Notes: generated from the sequence alone by a model not told the origin. 64,000 nucleotides of DNA from Ceriagrion tenellum (GCA_963169105.1 OY720639.1:55843848-55907847); one strand, 5' to 3'; positions 41,333-53,885 are shown, counted from the stretch's first letter. Made by a program: numbers and translations.

Positions 41333-41834
41333 ATGGAATTTTTAATGGAAAATATGGAGGAGGAAATTAACATAAGGAAAGGGGACGGATTTTAGAATCC
41401 CATTAATCACGGGGCCCTGAATCCGTTTCGGGGGCGAACTCTACTCTGGAAACCTTGAGGGGGACGAATTTAGGACTCGACCTATGAAAAAAATGACGAC
41501 TAGCTTAACGGCGAAACGTATGCGTCCTGGATATATTGAGCATAAAAAGAAAACCATAGTCTACAAATAGCTGTGTAAAAATGAAAAATATCTTACCGTG
41601 ATGCACCAGAATCGTGTTCAGAAGTTGAATGAAAATTATAACCAGCTTCTCCTCATAATATAATTGAAAATTACTCAGTAATAACGCAAACTGTCTCAAC
41701 AACTTCAATGCCAACTGGGTTTAACTGAAGTGTTTCATGAGTTTGTCAAGAGGTATCAACGCCATCCTCGCTAGATACCAGGGGGGGGGGGACGAATTCA
41801 GGCAACGGGACGGATTTCGGGAACTTAACCTTAA

Positions 41835-42185
41835 ACCACGTTTAGGATTTGGATTTGCGGCGTAGAATTCAAAATTTAAGCGAAAATTGTATGTGTATAC
41901 GTTTTTTCAACTCGGAATGATTCCTTAATATATTTTATCAACCATTATAGTTATGAGAAATTTATTACTTCGCGTTTAGGACAAAATCTGTGCACATGGA
42001 ATCACATTATTTCGAACTATGCGTCAGCCGTCTTAAGGCTGTGTGTTTACTTAGTATTATATTGTCAAGGAATCAAATCGGTTACATGCAATTTTTTTTC
42101 ACTAAATCTATACACATTACAGGTATGAAATTGTGTGCAAAGTTTCGCGCAAATCTGTGCATAAACAAAAATCTCTACAACCACC
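41835..42185. mobile_element. MITE-like family R2, copy 2
   Basis: It shares GGAATCAAATCGGTTACATG-CAATTTTTTTTCACT and AAATCTGTGCATAA with 26620-26720. TTAA is present at 42186-42189 on the right and at 41831-41834 on the left. It is shorter than copy 1. A G-run at 41781-41790 lies just upstream. Confidence 0.55.
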
Positions 42186-42328
42186 TTAACAACAGAGATC
42201 ATTTCACTTATGAACATTTCCCCAAGTAATGGTAATATGACTGTTATTCTCGAGTATCCCAGTTTCATTCATTGGATAATTACGCCGCGCTGCATTTTCT
42301 ATCATATATCCCTTAAGAATCCCTGATT

Positions 42329-43330
42329 GATGTTTTGAAGAAAATTAGAGTGAACTATAAGGATAGAAGGATGATATGGTGCTTATACCGAGCGGAAAAG
42401 GCTGTGATAAGGTGTGGAAATTTTGAGGAGGAAGTTCTAATAGAGGAGGGTGTTAGGCAGGGATGCTGACTATCACCAAAATTCTTTTATGTATATATAC
42501 AGGCAGCAATGGACGAACTCTTCGAAGGGATTCAAGGAGAGATAGCAGTACAAGGAATAAGGATCCCAATGACTCATTTCGCTGATCCTATCCTTGGAGA
42601 AATGTATCATATTCTAAACAGCCAATGCAAACTTCGGCTGAATAGGCACAAGACAAAAACTCAAGTTGCTGACAGAGCAGGAGATAAGGATGCGAGGATT
42701 GTGTTCAATGGAGAACTATTACAACAAGTGAGAGAATTTGACTACTTAGTATGCAAAATAACTTCTGATGGAAGGAGCTCAAAGGAAATACCATGCAGAG
42801 AACTTCGAGCTAAGTTTGCTTTCAACAGAAAAAGAAAACTTTTCACTTCCAACTCCATCAAAATCTCGCTAAAGAAAAAGCTGATAAAGACCTTTGTGTG
42901 GAGTGATTTTCTGTATGGCAGCTAGACATCGACTGTGGGGCAAGAGGAGAGGTAAAGACTAGAGGCTTTTGAGATGTTGTGCAATAGAAGGATGTTTAAA
43001 ATTAACTGGAAAGATCTAGTAACGAATGAAGAGGTATTAAGAAAAGTGAAATAAAAGCGAAACTTATGGAAAACATTAAAAAGAAGACGGGACAAATTTA
43101 TTGGTCATGTACTGTGACATGAGGGTTTGGAAAAGATAATTTTAGAAGGGATGATAGAGGGCAAACGGTATAGAGGAAGACCAAGATCGGAGTATTGGAG
43201 GCAGATAATGGAGGACTTGGGATGCAAACGATTTTCCAAAATGAAGAGGATGGCAGAGGTTAGAGAGAGGTTGAGGGCTGTCGCCAACCAATCCTGATGG
43301 ATTGACAACTGCAGAAGAAGATCTCTTAAG
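42329..43330 (+). mobile_element. RTE-like LINE ORF2 fragment (RT palm to C-terminus)
   Basis: One frame from 42329 reads IRVNYKDRRMIWCLYRAEKA and EEGVRQGC, then an in-frame TGA, then LSPKFFYVYIQAAMDELFEG. This is the GVRQGCxLSPxLF motif of reverse transcriptase. The active-site block is HFADP where HFADD is expected, followed by a deletion. The tail continues as RKKLIKTFVWS-like KKLIKTFVWSDFLYGS (to 42922). Further on, across frameshifts, come LWKTLKRRRDKFIGHVL, GKRYRGRPRSEYWRQIMEDL and RLRAVANQS near 43290. It is a dead copy of an RTE-like element distinct in sequence from LINE-C. Confidence 0.9.
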
Positions 43331-44614
43331 GAGCAAATTTTATTTTTTGGGTGTCGGATAACCTACCGTTATTTTAATATGTATTATAATGTAAAATTTC
43401 TGCGACCGAATGGTGTAAAAAATATTACTATTGCACGGCAACACTTCACCGATTTGTGGAGGCGGTTCGTCTGCCTGGACCGCTCACTTCGATCAGTATA
43501 AATACCAATCGATTTAAATGAAGCACATGTACAGAAATATAAAACAATCACATATTGGAAACTTTCAAGGCATGCGGATTGGAACGCGACCAAGAACGAA
43601 ATTGAACGACGCTCCACTTTTGAAATGCAGCAATTAAAAAAAATAATAATGAGCTTATTTCTGTTAAAGATGCAAATCTGAATCTGACAACATGCATAGC
43701 AAACATATTTATCTACCATTTACTGAACTGGGGTTTCATAGAAGTACATATGCTTGAGTTATGAATTATCAGATTCTGAGCTTCGCTCGCACACCGTCCA
43801 AAACCGGTAAGTTTTACATTACACCCAGAGTAAAAATCATTACAATGCATTAAAAAATTTAATGATTACCGTTAAATAACGTAGAAAAAAATAGTGTAGT
43901 TAGTGTTTGTGTAGGTCGTTTCGTTAATTTATTATTCACGTCCAAACTCGAGCGCATATAATTTCTGCGCCGACAGTAATTCATCGGTCTTTTAATGAAG
44001 ATATATAAGTTTAAAAATGAATTTTCACACTGAAATCACTCTTAATGGCAGTACGATAACATCTCTTCACATAACTGTTTCAATCTCAATTTTGCCCAAC
44101 TAATGTTGTTAAAAAATTGCATAATATGCAATAAGTATTGAGGCACCTAAGGTATTTTGTCCGCTTTGATCATCAATAATGTCATGCCAGTATTTGGGTT
44201 TACATAACAAACCCGGTTAACGCCGGAGCTCATAGCCTTAATACTGTGATGAATGCTGCAACGTTGTCAAGGGAAACTTCTGCTGTTTGCCTTGTTTAAG
44301 GAATTCCTAAGTAAACTCATTCAAAATTAGGCTTTTGATATTATTACCACATGTCTTAAGGCAGAAGTTTACTTGCATTCTAACCTAAGTTTGTTGAAAA
44401 TTCATTACACTAAGTCCTGTCGAAATAGCAATGAAGGCTGTAGTCAGTAAAATTACTGGTTTTCGTTACGAGGTAAAAGCTTCGTTTTTACACTTTGTCT
44501 CATTAAAATTTACTCAAAGGCGGATTTTCATGAAATTAAAATAAAACATATAAAGCAGCTTTAAGCCTAAATTTATTCATTGCAGCTAATGCTATACATC
44601 TTAAGGCAAAGATG
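43331..44614. other. no recognisable feature (1.3 kb)
   Basis: A 111-codon minus-strand frame at 43384-43719 has no recognisable domain. Confidence 0.4.
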
Positions 44615-45395
44615 TGGTGTGGCGTCGTGATAATATTATCTGCGTCGCTCTGAAACTCGCCAGTTCTTAATTTCTCAAGCAAACTAAGCCTAGCGTGCAG
44701 CCTCCGAGTCTCTAGGGGCTCCCGCCTTAATCCCTCTAAAAGTTGTGAAACGCTATATGTTCGCTCGTAGCAGTTTTTGATGAAGCGTGCAGCTTTTCTT
44801 TGTGTTTCATTAAGTTTTTGGTTAAATCTTGATGACCAGGGTCCTAAATGCTCGCAGCGTATTCGAGGTGTGGCCTAACCAGAGCGAAGTAGCATCTCTC
44901 TTTCACTTTTTCATTCGAAGACCTTCGCATTATACGCTTTACAAAACCTAGTTGCTGAAGATTTTTGGTTTGCTCCACACACAGTGTGGGTTAGGAATTT
45001 GTGCGGTGGCTTTTGCAAGAAGTGTACTGTGGTGAATTTACTAATATTTAGTTCTATTCCCCATTCCTGGCACCATGGATGAACGTTGTTGGGATCAGAT
45101 GACAGAACTACCTAGTCCGTGTCTTCGCTTATTTCACGGTAGTCTGTCGGCTGTCGCGTCTGCAGGCTGTCGCGCTCGGCTGTCGCGTCTGCAGATAATA
45201 GTAGATGATAATTTATGGCTAACTCGAGAACTTAGTCAATAATATAAACAGCGAATAAAAGAGGGCCGATCACGCTTCCTTGAGGAACACCGGGTGTGAC
45301 TCCAACCATACCAGAGCTGAAATCATCAGTAACAACTTTTTGTTTTCGATCACTGAGAAAGCCCCTTCTCCAATTCAATATATATTTTTAACTCT
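44615..45395 (-). mobile_element. LINE-A, longest copy (RT palm to C-terminus)
   Basis: The minus strand contains TPGVPQGSVIGPLLFAVYII (45300-45240), the RT motif just before the active site. The YADD region has been disturbed by short repeats of GGCTGTCGCGTCTGCAG at 45148-45200. Later come ERCYFALVRPHLEYAA and NETQRKAARFIKNCYERTYS and LEGLRREPLETRRLHARLSL (44800-44680). It stops at about 44615 before the 3'UTR, so this copy is truncated at both ends. Confidence 0.87.
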
Positions 45396-46089
45396 GCAGC
45401 ATTGCCATTTATATATGAAGTTTTCGTGTTATGTTGTTGTCGTGCCACTGGTGTCATGCTGTTATCCATAGGTATACTATATGTTTTTATTAGTTAAAAA
45501 TCGGTAAATCAAAATAGCAGGGCAGCACTACCCGTGGTCTCTCCACGCCGCCAATTTACCTCGAAGGGCGAAATGAACGTTGTCCCTCTCATCAATGATT
45601 AAAATTTCGGTCCTGGATCTCTGTCGCCTGTGAGTCGAATGTGCTTTTGCGAGGAACTTTTTGGTGGAGGGGTAGATAGGAAAAAATAACGTGCAGCGGT
45701 CGGCTGCGCAAATCCATGGGGTTTCGCTCGTGGAGGGAGGCCATAAAGAGTCCGCCGCGGACGTAATTGAAGGGAGCAAGGGGATCGGCGACTGTGTTGA
45801 ACATCACACAATCAGCTGTTTTACGTTGTCCCCTGGCGCTGTTGCTTGCATTTTGGTGGGGGATTAAGAGGGGGCGTTTCCCCCTTTGCGGCTTGCCCGG
45901 TGGAAGCGGTCTTTCTATTCCTCATATGTATTTCCGGGAGGGAGTTCGTTCGTTTCCCTTTAAGGACGATGGCGTAACGGGGCCACGAAAAACGGAAAAT
46001 GATCACTTTTGCTGAGTGAAAGACTTGTTACGACCTGTGCTGTCCCCGAGCTGTTTTACTGGTATCAGAAAAATGCAACTCGGGCAGCC
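45396..46089. other. unassigned; CpG-rich patch
   Basis: Positions 45530-45920 are GC- and CpG-rich. Three overlapping minus-strand frames (45528-45811) and plus-strand frame 45767-46015 have no known domain. It could be a promoter or exon of an undetected gene; no evidence beyond composition. Confidence 0.35.
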
Positions 46090-46180
46090 GTAAAGCCCGC
46101 ATTACATGGGACAAGTGATTGCACTGTCTGATATATGTGCGAACGTGCATTTCAATTTGCGTCATGTAAAGCGGTGGATT
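46090..46180. repeat. short foldback, TTACATG type
   Basis: CCCGCATTACATGGGACAAG near 46097 is partly inverted as GCGTCATGTAAAGCGGTGG near 46157. It resembles the GTGTAAAnCGG foldbacks in other parts of the window. Confidence 0.45.
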
Positions 46181-46379
46181 ACAATGACGCATTCGAGAAT
46201 GCATTAACGTGAGATGGCATAATATTCCCATGATGGCGAGCGGTTAATAAAGAAATATGGCGAGTGAATAAAGCGGAAAAATTCGCTATATTTCAAAAGG
46301 TTGATGAAAATATGCTGACTCATTTTCATTATTATTGATATTAACTTTAATGACATGTTTAACAATATATCTTTTCATG

Positions 46380-46790
46380 GCTCTACAGCCCTAGGTGGGC
46401 CTTGGCCTCCTCCACAATTCTCCTCCAATCACTTTTGTCTTCAACTCTCCTCTTCCATTCTTTGATATTCATTGACTGCAAGTTTGCAGTAACATCATCC
46501 ATCCATCTAAGCCTTAGCCTCCACTTTCTTCTCGTGTGGTGAAACCTTTCCTTCAAGATTCTTCTGGGCATCCGATTCTCTGTTATTCTCTTATCATGGC
46601 CCAACCATCCCATTCTCGAAGCTTTCACATATCTAACAATGCCCTGGCCTTAAATGATCTAGCAGTGCATTACATCATATTCTCCAGTCCTCATTTTTCT
46701 TAACAGGTCCATGTATCTTCCTTAATATCAGTCGCTCAAATACTCTGAGAGCATTTTCATCCGACCTCTTCATGGTCCATTTTAACAATA
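46380..46790 (-). mobile_element. LINE ORF2 C-terminal end (AKAHLGL type)
   Basis: The minus-strand frame 46628-46383 encodes RMGWLGHDKRITENRMPRRI, then KWRLRLRWMDDVTANLQSM and DWRRIVEEAKAHLGL stop. The order WxGHxxRMxxxRxPxxxL ... RPRLRWxDDVxxDL ... W-R-VxEAKAHxGL is the well-known end of RTE-like endonuclease-reverse transcriptases. The open frame is preserved for 81 codons. Weaker matching continues to about 46790. Confidence 0.85.
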
Positions 46791-47741
46791 TCTGTGACGC
46801 ATTTTAAGTCTCTTGGAGTATATGCATTTCATAACCTGCGCACCGCAACTTGCCATCGACTACCCCGTAATGACTTCATCCTTTTTAATGTATTTATTAA
46901 GTCAGATCAATCGAATTTTTAAAAGAAATATTTCGATCAATTTTTTTATTCCAAATCAACTAGTGGTTGTTGTCTTGTTATCGCTCATAGTAAAACAAAA
47001 ATATTTTTGATTTTTCGTTGATTTCATTTGGCAGTCGCCGAGCGGATTTCAAACGCTAGAATTGCATGAGTTGCGTGGACGATAACATGATCATATGATC
47101 TCTTTCTTTCCTCTCCTTTTCAGCATCCCGTTGGTAATTACCAACGGATTACTTTGGCTTTCTTTCTTTCATAAATCTAAATTTAAGTATTATTTAAAAA
47201 TATTAAATTCCAATATATTTCACGCCAGATTGAGAAAAGCATGCCGTTGATAACTGTGCTTATTCGTCCCCTTTGTACAATGGGTTAAATGAAGAATTTC
47301 TTTGGTGCTTGTGAGCGCACGTTGATTTTTAGGAAATAGCACGCTTATTTTTAAACGCGCGTTGATTTTGGGGATGGTTTTGGTTGAAGAACGATCTTTT
47401 TAACGTTATTAATTTCCTTTTTCTCCAGAAACTCAACTTTTTAAGGATAAGTTGTATCGAATTTTAACGAGAATGCGAGGTAATAAGTAATTTTCATATT
47501 GTTGAGGGGTGCAATTTTAGCTCTAAATAGTTGTGCAATTTTTCAGCGACGGCCAACGAGCAAGTGACAAGAATAAAGATGTCCCACGGTCCTCTTTTAC
47601 GAAATTAACTTTCAGCACCGTTCAGTTTGGCGAAGAACCAAAAGAGAGCATTTTGGATGGAAATTCACGCCGGGAGTTATTACTATTTTCCGAGGGGTAC
47701 GCAACTTCAAAAGCAAGTGTACACCGCATCCCCATTTCAGC
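46791..47741. other. unassigned; contains a 20-bp perfect palindrome
   Basis: CCGTTGGTAATTACCAACGG at 47128-47147 is a perfect palindrome. CCGTTGGTAA also occurs near 12665 and 27928. Otherwise nothing recognised. Confidence 0.45.
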
Positions 47742-47975
47742 CATTTATATCCATTTCTAACCATTGCCATCCATTTCTGTCCATTTATCTCCATTTCTAG
47801 CCATTGATAACCATTTCTGTCTATTTCTGTCCATTTCTGTCCATTTCTAGCCATTTCTGTCCATTTCTAACCATTTCTGTCCATTTCTATTCATTTCTGT
47901 CCGTTTCTAATCATCTCTATCCATTTCTGTCCATTTCTATCCATTTCACGACCATTTCTCAACAAGCGTACACCA
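47742..47975 (+). repeat. 10-bp minisatellite (CCATTTCTGT)n
   Basis: About 23 copies of CCATTTCTGT/CCATTTCTAA with occasional slips. The period of 10 gives open frames on both strands (30 bases = 10 codons), which are not genes. Confidence 0.92.
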
Positions 47976-48057
47976 TTTCTCAGAGTTGCATACCCCTCGC
48001 TATTTTCGGATATTCCCACTCATAGTCTCTTTTTTGCATGCATTAATTAGTCTCCGA

Positions 48058-48123
48058 CAGCCTAGTCTACGACCAACCGTCATTGCCAACCGTCAGCCTA
48101 GTCTACAACAAGCCGTCATTGCC
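48058..48123 (+). repeat. two direct copies of a 30-bp block
   Basis: CAGCCTAGTCTACGACCAAC and CAGCCTAGTCTACAACAAGC start 36 bases apart and both end CGTCATTGCC. Confidence 0.75.
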
Positions 48124-48594
48124 GTTGCTATATGCCGGCACTGGTCGACAAGTAAATATTTTTTTCCCAGTTACCTCTGAAACCGTTGATAATGTATACA
48201 ACTAGGTTTACGTATTATATCACTGGCCGCTGTAGCGGTGTCAAGGCATCTTTCATGAAAAGAGGAAAGTATTGTAAAAAGCAGTTTAATTCTATTAAAT
48301 TTCTTTTTGGTCATTTTTTTAGGCCGTTAAAAGACATAATTATTATAATTCTCAACCAGGGTTGTTGCAAGTAGGCTATTTTCCTTGGTGGTAACAATGA
48401 AATACGTAACACAGCGCAGACGTTTTAATGATCAGTCATTTACAAAACAGAATAAAATAAGTCAATACAAAAACTGAAAATAGAAAAAACAATAAATCCA
48501 AAATTAATTTTCGGCTCATTTTATTAAAAACATTTAAGTTATCAGGAAAGGCCTCAAAATGTTGAAACAGATGAAAAAGTAAAATAAAGGTGCT

Positions 48595-49085
48595 ATTTCG
48601 CTCTGGTTAAGTCATACCTCGAATACGCCGCGAGCATTTGGGACCCTGGACAGAAAGATTCAACCAAAAAAATTACTTAAATATAAAGGAAAGCCGCGTG
48701 CTTCCTAAAAACTGCAACCAGCGAACATATTGTTTTACACAGCTTTTTGAGGGATTCAGGTGGGAGCCCCTTGAGACTCGGAGGCTACACGCTAAGCTTA
48801 GTTTGCTTTAGAAATCCTGAACTGATGTGTTTTAGAGCGACATAGAGAATATTATTACGACGCCAAACTACATCTCTAGGTCTGACAGAAGCGATAAAAT
48901 AAGATAGATACATTGCCGAACAGATAGGTACAAAAACTCTTATTTTCCGCGCTCAATAAGTGACCAAAATAAAAACTGACCTCCACTAAATACATTTCAC
49001 CTCCCAAAACCCTATCCCTTACGTATTTACTCGGCTTGTGTCATATCAAGCACATGCCACACACCCATGCGGCGTCTCGTGTGCT
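48595..49085 (+). mobile_element. LINE-A 3' portion
   Basis: It begins CTCTGGTTAAGTCATACCTC (the LVRPHLEYAA region) with CGAGCATTTGGGACCCTGG, continues to GGGAGCCCCTTGAGACTCGG and CACGCTAAGCTTAGTTTGCT, and ends with TGCCACACACCCATGCGGCG. Frameshifts and stops prevent expression. The plus-strand frame 49038-49436 begins in this tail and runs into unrelated sequence, so it is not a gene. Confidence 0.83.
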
Positions 49086-50124
49086 AGTATGTTGACAGCT
49101 TTGCTGGAAGACTTCCAGGCCACAATAGCCTTATCGAAGAATGAGGAAATGTTTTTATGTTGGTCTTTAGAGACCCAAATTTCCCTTTGTATTGCTGATA
49201 ATTTCTACATATGTAGTTCGGGTTTTCCACGTTTTGTCTCAGTTCCCCCCATGTTTTATGGCATTGTAGGAAGCCGAACAGTGCGCATAGTCCATCTATT
49301 TTTCTTCTCCTTCCTAGAGAGCCCCATCTTAGTACCTTTGAGCAGCTTTGTAATACACTCCGTCCTGCATCTGCATTCCCTTCCTTGTTTTTTAGATCCC
49401 GAAAAGTTCGAGATTTTCATTGTTACTGTAAATTAATATTTCGAAAATTTATTGCGGTGTGTGTCAGATTTCATTCGCCTTTAATTATTTCATCCTTCTT
49501 TGGCACAAGGAAAATTAGTTTCAATATTTGAGTCATTTCTTCGTCAGGTTTCTCACCGTGATGGGAGTTTAGGAACGGATGTTTCGATAACCGAGTCCTT
49601 CGTCGTCGATTGGGTGATAATAATTAATGTATGAATATTAAGTGTACACAGAAGCCGAGAACTCGTCAAGAATTACGGGAAAAATACACAGTCCTGCAAA
49701 TCTAGTTTGTTTGCATTTTATTTGTATAGCTTTTTTCGGTTGTTTCATTGTTAATAATATAATTATAGTGACAACAGAGAAGCGTTTCGTCGTTCACCTT
49801 AAATCCCTTTAAGTTACGCCTGAAACCACCAATTAATAGCCAAATATCTTAAGACGTTACCTATGTTTGCAAAATGTAAACACCTTATCTAAAGTGTATT
49901 TTTGTTCAACTGCGTGGTTACTCTGCAAATTTAACATGGGGCTCATGACTTTTAGTTAAGACGCTTTAATGTTTAACAATTAAATAGGGTCGGAAGTGGT
50001 AATTTGGAGAATTATTTAGATATAAGTGACGCTATGCGAAAAAAATTGACACCAAAGCCAAATCAGTTGAGTCGTTTTCTTCACCATTAGCATCTCACCT
50101 CGTCTACCGGATATTGGCTTTCAT
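49086..50124. other. no recognisable feature
   Basis: About 1 kb without a recognisable gene or repeat. Confidence 0.4.
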
Positions 50125-50620
50125 TAGTGGCTTACTTACTTATTCCTGTGGCCACACAAATCCAAGATGGTTTTTGGCGTCGCCAACGATTCGCCTCCAC
50201 TGTAGAGTATCTTCAGAAGTCTCCATCCCTGCTCATAGTCTTCTCAGATCCTTTCCCACCTGGTCTCCCCATCCGATTCTAGGTCTTCCCTAAGGCCCGT
50301 CAGGTTTACCATTCCAGACTTGTTTAGCCATACTGTTGTTATGTCATTTCTCAAAAAGTTGCCCAGCCAACTTAAACGTTTGATTTTTTAATAGCTCTTA
50401 TATCCGGATCGGTATAACTTTTTCTCACCTCTCTGTTTTTTCTTATCCTCTAACCCTCTCCTTCACGAATTGGTCCAAAATGCTTTCTTAGAACTTTATT
50501 TTCAAAAGTTATAAGCTTTATTTCTGTGGACTTTGTTAGGGACCATGCTTCAGATCCGTAGTGTATTGTGGGCTGTAAGAGGGTCTTATAGATCCCAATT
50601 TTTTTTTAGCAGTACGCTAC
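50125..50620 (-). mobile_element. RTE-like LINE 3' end
   Basis: Minus-strand translation gives PTVLYGSEAWSLTKSTEIKL near 50560, then FENKVLRKHFGPIREGE, then GRPRIGWGDQVGKDLRR near 50250 and WRRIVGDAKNHLGF near 50170. This is the LIKPVLLYGSExW ... RPRxRWxDxVxxDL ... DAKxHLG end of RTE-like ORF2. At least three frame breaks. Confidence 0.83.
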
Positions 50621-51759
50621 TTATTAGTTTGTTTAGGCTCCAATAACGCGACAGCTAAAATGGTAGTTAACAATAACGGAGAAGGCTTTTATTAGTATAT
50701 ATTACATAATTAAGTTATTATTCATTTTACTTTGCCGTGACAATGATCTTTTTTCTATGGTGAGCGTTCCTTGGGTGGCCTCAGTTCGAGGTTTAAGCCA
50801 GCGGAGAAGTCGATAAGATAGCAGTGCCTTGGTTTAGAAAAAAAACATTTATTTCCGCAACGTGCTCCCCACGACATTATGTGTTTTGGGAAGCAAATAT
50901 GGGGATTATACAAGGGCCTAGAGCCATCTCGTGGAGAGAAAAAAAGAGAGAATCTGCAGCCATTTCCTCTTATGACGGAGGCAGTGGTAATATTTGCCTT
51001 GGGTTTCATGTTCTCCTCCCTTACTGTACCATTTGGAGGAAAAATTCTCTCCTTTCTTTGTTTCTGTAGGGTGAAATTTTCATATCCCGACCGCATGCGA
51101 TGCTAATTATCATTTTTCCTCGAGGAGCGGAGGTGGTCCCGCCCCCAGCGTAATAGCGGAGCACCGTTCCTTCGATTCTCATCTCTCTTATTTTTTCCCC
51201 CCTTTGTTTATGCTCATTAAGGTCGCGGTGCATCTCAAATGAATGTTCATCACCCAAGTTTTTATTGTCGGAAGAGGATGAGATAGTGTTCCCTATGTTT
51301 CGGCCATGAAAAAGTTTTTAGGGATTTTACGTCGGTATGACCTTTGAAATTCTTCCATTTGATGCCGGAACAGAACAGGCACGTGTTGTAACAGCATTGG
51401 AATAGTTTTTTTTTCGGAAAACCACGCTTTAGCTTTGCTTCAGTCCCACTGCCGTACATATGTAAATGATGTAAATATTATTGCTATCGGGTTGAATAAA
51501 TAAACTAAATATATTTTTCCATTTTTGCCAGGGAAATGACTGAATATTTCTCAGTTTGTCTCGTTGATAATAGGCCGCTTCGATGCGATGACTATGACGC
51601 TCTTTTTATCGTCAGTTATCTCCTAAAAGCTTGAATGAAGTGCCGAGACACACGCAACAGAATGGGTGTCACGGGTTGCCTTCAAAACCTTCCAGGTGAC
51701 GACCCTGATTGGCGTTTATCAAGGAATCATAAAATAAATTTGGTAATGAGATTCTTGAG
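50621..51759. other. unassigned
   Basis: Overlapping frames on both strands at 50755-51106 (up to 113 codons) have no recognised domain. Confidence 0.4.
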
Positions 51760-51890
51760 GATAAAAAGCAGTGATAGGCATCAAAGCGGGAGAGTTTAAA
51801 CTGGAGGGAGTTGGGAATTTTAAATACTTGGGTAGTATGTTAGAAGAAAATCCCCATGGTAGTAAAGATAAAAGAAGAAGGATAGCGTTA
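51760..51890 (+). mobile_element. small LINE ORF2 fragment
   Basis: FKLEGVGNFKYLGSMLEENP then KDKRRRIAL corresponds to the VxxFxYLGSxLxxDG...IxxRI segment after the RT active site. Flanking sequence on both sides is unrecognised. Confidence 0.65.
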
Positions 51891-52554
51891 CGAGTAACAC
51901 CCAATACTGTTTCCACTCCGCGTTTCGAACTTATATTTATCGTCGGTTTTCTAACTGAACATGTGTTTATCATCGAACTTCAATAAGTCTTAGTGCATCA
52001 TGAGTTTGAGGATGAGGATTGGGCTCTTTGTGATGGAGATGAAATTGCCTCAACCTGATGTACGCAGCAACTATTGGCATTAACTTCTACGTCTGATTTT
52101 CATCAAGTGCTCAGAATATTGCTCCTCATATTCAATCTCATTCATGATGCCTGTTCTCTTTTGTCTCTTTCCTCTGGTTCACCAACGCCTATTTATCCAC
52201 TCGTCCACATTTTCATTAAATCCTCCCATCACTACCCACTGCTCATCTGTTCATTGTCTCTCCTTCTGATTCACCGTGGGGTCGGTGTCTTAATTTCGTT
52301 TCATGCGAAAATTTTAAGTTTTTATGTAGATCAGATGTGCAAAATGAGGTTAAAAATAATGCGATGGCTTGAAAAATGAAACCATATAGTGTTATTCCAA
52401 TATTTTTCCATACCTTTCGTCCGTACTGTTACTTCCAAAAATACTGTTACAATTTTGAGAAGCGTTGTTGTGTCACGAAAATATCTTCTTTATTCATGCA
52501 AAATATATTTCATCATATCAGCATACACCCTCCCTATCTCCATTCAGTCCTAAA
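51891..52554. other. no recognisable feature
   Basis: A 101-codon plus-strand frame (52074-52379) has no known domain. Confidence 0.4.
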
Positions 52555-53556
52555 GGTCGTTTTACACGATGAATGATCGTGCGCAAGGTCATTCCAATGA
52601 TCATGCGAATGAACGTCATTCACCGTGTAAAACGGAAAATTCGGCGAATTTTCCGTCATTCGCGTGATCATGCGAATGAAATTAGAGCATGTTCTAATTT
52701 GCTTGAATGCTTCCTTGAATGAAATTAGCGCGCGGCGTCCATCTTGTCCACTGCCACCACCTCGGAATTTTAAGATCATATATAACAAATTTGGAAGCAC
52801 AATAATCCAAATGATCACTCAAATAATTAATGTGTGCTTTGAGAGAACGCAAATTCACACACATCAATTCTCTAGAGTGGGTCATTCGGTTTAACCATAT
52901 GGGATTTTTAATGAATAAAAACGTCGTTTTTCCTCTAGACTGCATCGATGTTTAATTTGCAATTTTAGAAGCATGAAATGTTAAGCGAACACCTAATCTT
53001 GGAGTACAAGGTGAAATTATTTGTTGAATCTCGTTTTCTCGGAGGGCAGATTTTGGGGAGTTAATTTTGGCTTCGTGAAGCTGGCTTTTTATGTTGCCTA
53101 TCTTCACAAAAATCAGTGGTTAAACAACCACATTTAGTTATCACTCTTTAATGAAAATATTGGCTTTCCGTCACGCTCCGATGATAATTAATTATATTTA
53201 TAGCGAAATGAAAATGCTTTAAAATAGAAAGTTATCGCCAAAGTCAAGAAACTAGTTGTCTTTCAAAGATGGAATATTTTCGCGGCAGCATTTCAAAGAA
53301 GCTGGAGGAAACTTCGCCACAACACAAACTTCGAGCAACACAAACAGAGCCAGTAAACAAAGCAGCTGGTCGGAACTGCTGCGCGATTCGATATGTACTA
53401 TCGATAGTCGCACCTCTACGCATCGTTTCTGCGCCGAAAATTCGCCGAATTCATTCACCGTGTAAAGCAGACGTTTCAAGCGATCATTCGAATGAATTTC
53501 ATTTGCATGATCATTTGAATGACCTTGCGCACGATCATTCATCGTGTAAAACGGCC
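52555..53556. mobile_element. ~1.0-kb element with long terminal inverted repeats
   Basis: GGTCGTTTTACACGATGAAT at 52555 and onward through GATCGTGCGCAAGGTCATTC is inverted at the right end (GAATGACCTTGCGCACGATC ... AAAACGGCC, ending 53556). The terminal match is about 43 bases. TTAA at 53557-53560 and TAAA on the left suggest a TTAA target. Sub-terminal copies of TCATTCACCGTGTAAA occur in both arms. The ~700-base interior encodes no recognisable transposase, so it is non-autonomous. Confidence 0.82.
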
Positions 53557-53714
53557 TTAATGCCTATTCTATTTTTCCCCTGCCACGATGCTTTTTCCCC
53601 CCAACTTACTGCGAAAAACATTTAATCGGTATACTTGCTCCAGTTTTTGCCCTTCTTTTTATGTGAACAGTTTCACTTCCTTTGTCCAAGAAAATATCAT
53701 GACTTGTTTTTTCT

Positions 53715-53885
53715 TTTGATCAATCTTCCTTCATTCCATATTTCCCGTGCTGACTCTGCCAAAGCTTCCAATCCCTTGAATGATCGAGGAACCAACGCTT
53801 GGTCATCTGCAAATCCAACCGATTCAATCTACTGCCCTACTTTTTTGTCACATCCAGCTCCTCCTATGCCTGCGTTACCTATCTC
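53715..53885 (-). mobile_element. LINE reverse transcriptase active-site fragment
   Basis: The minus strand reads IESVGFADDQALVPRS then KGLEALAESAREIW. The FADD core with following DxALVA-like and ELxxLL-like residues matches the RT active site of RTE-like LINEs. An in-frame stop lies just upstream of IESV. Only about 55 codons remain. Confidence 0.7.

Noticed and set aside
47612..47854. minus-strand frame with repeating NGQKW-like peptide
   Set aside because: It is a translation of the 10-bp minisatellite, whose period gives a repeating peptide by itself.
49038..49436. 132-codon open frame on the plus strand
   Set aside because: Its start lies in the 3'UTR of a LINE-A copy and the rest has no recognisable domain or codon pattern.
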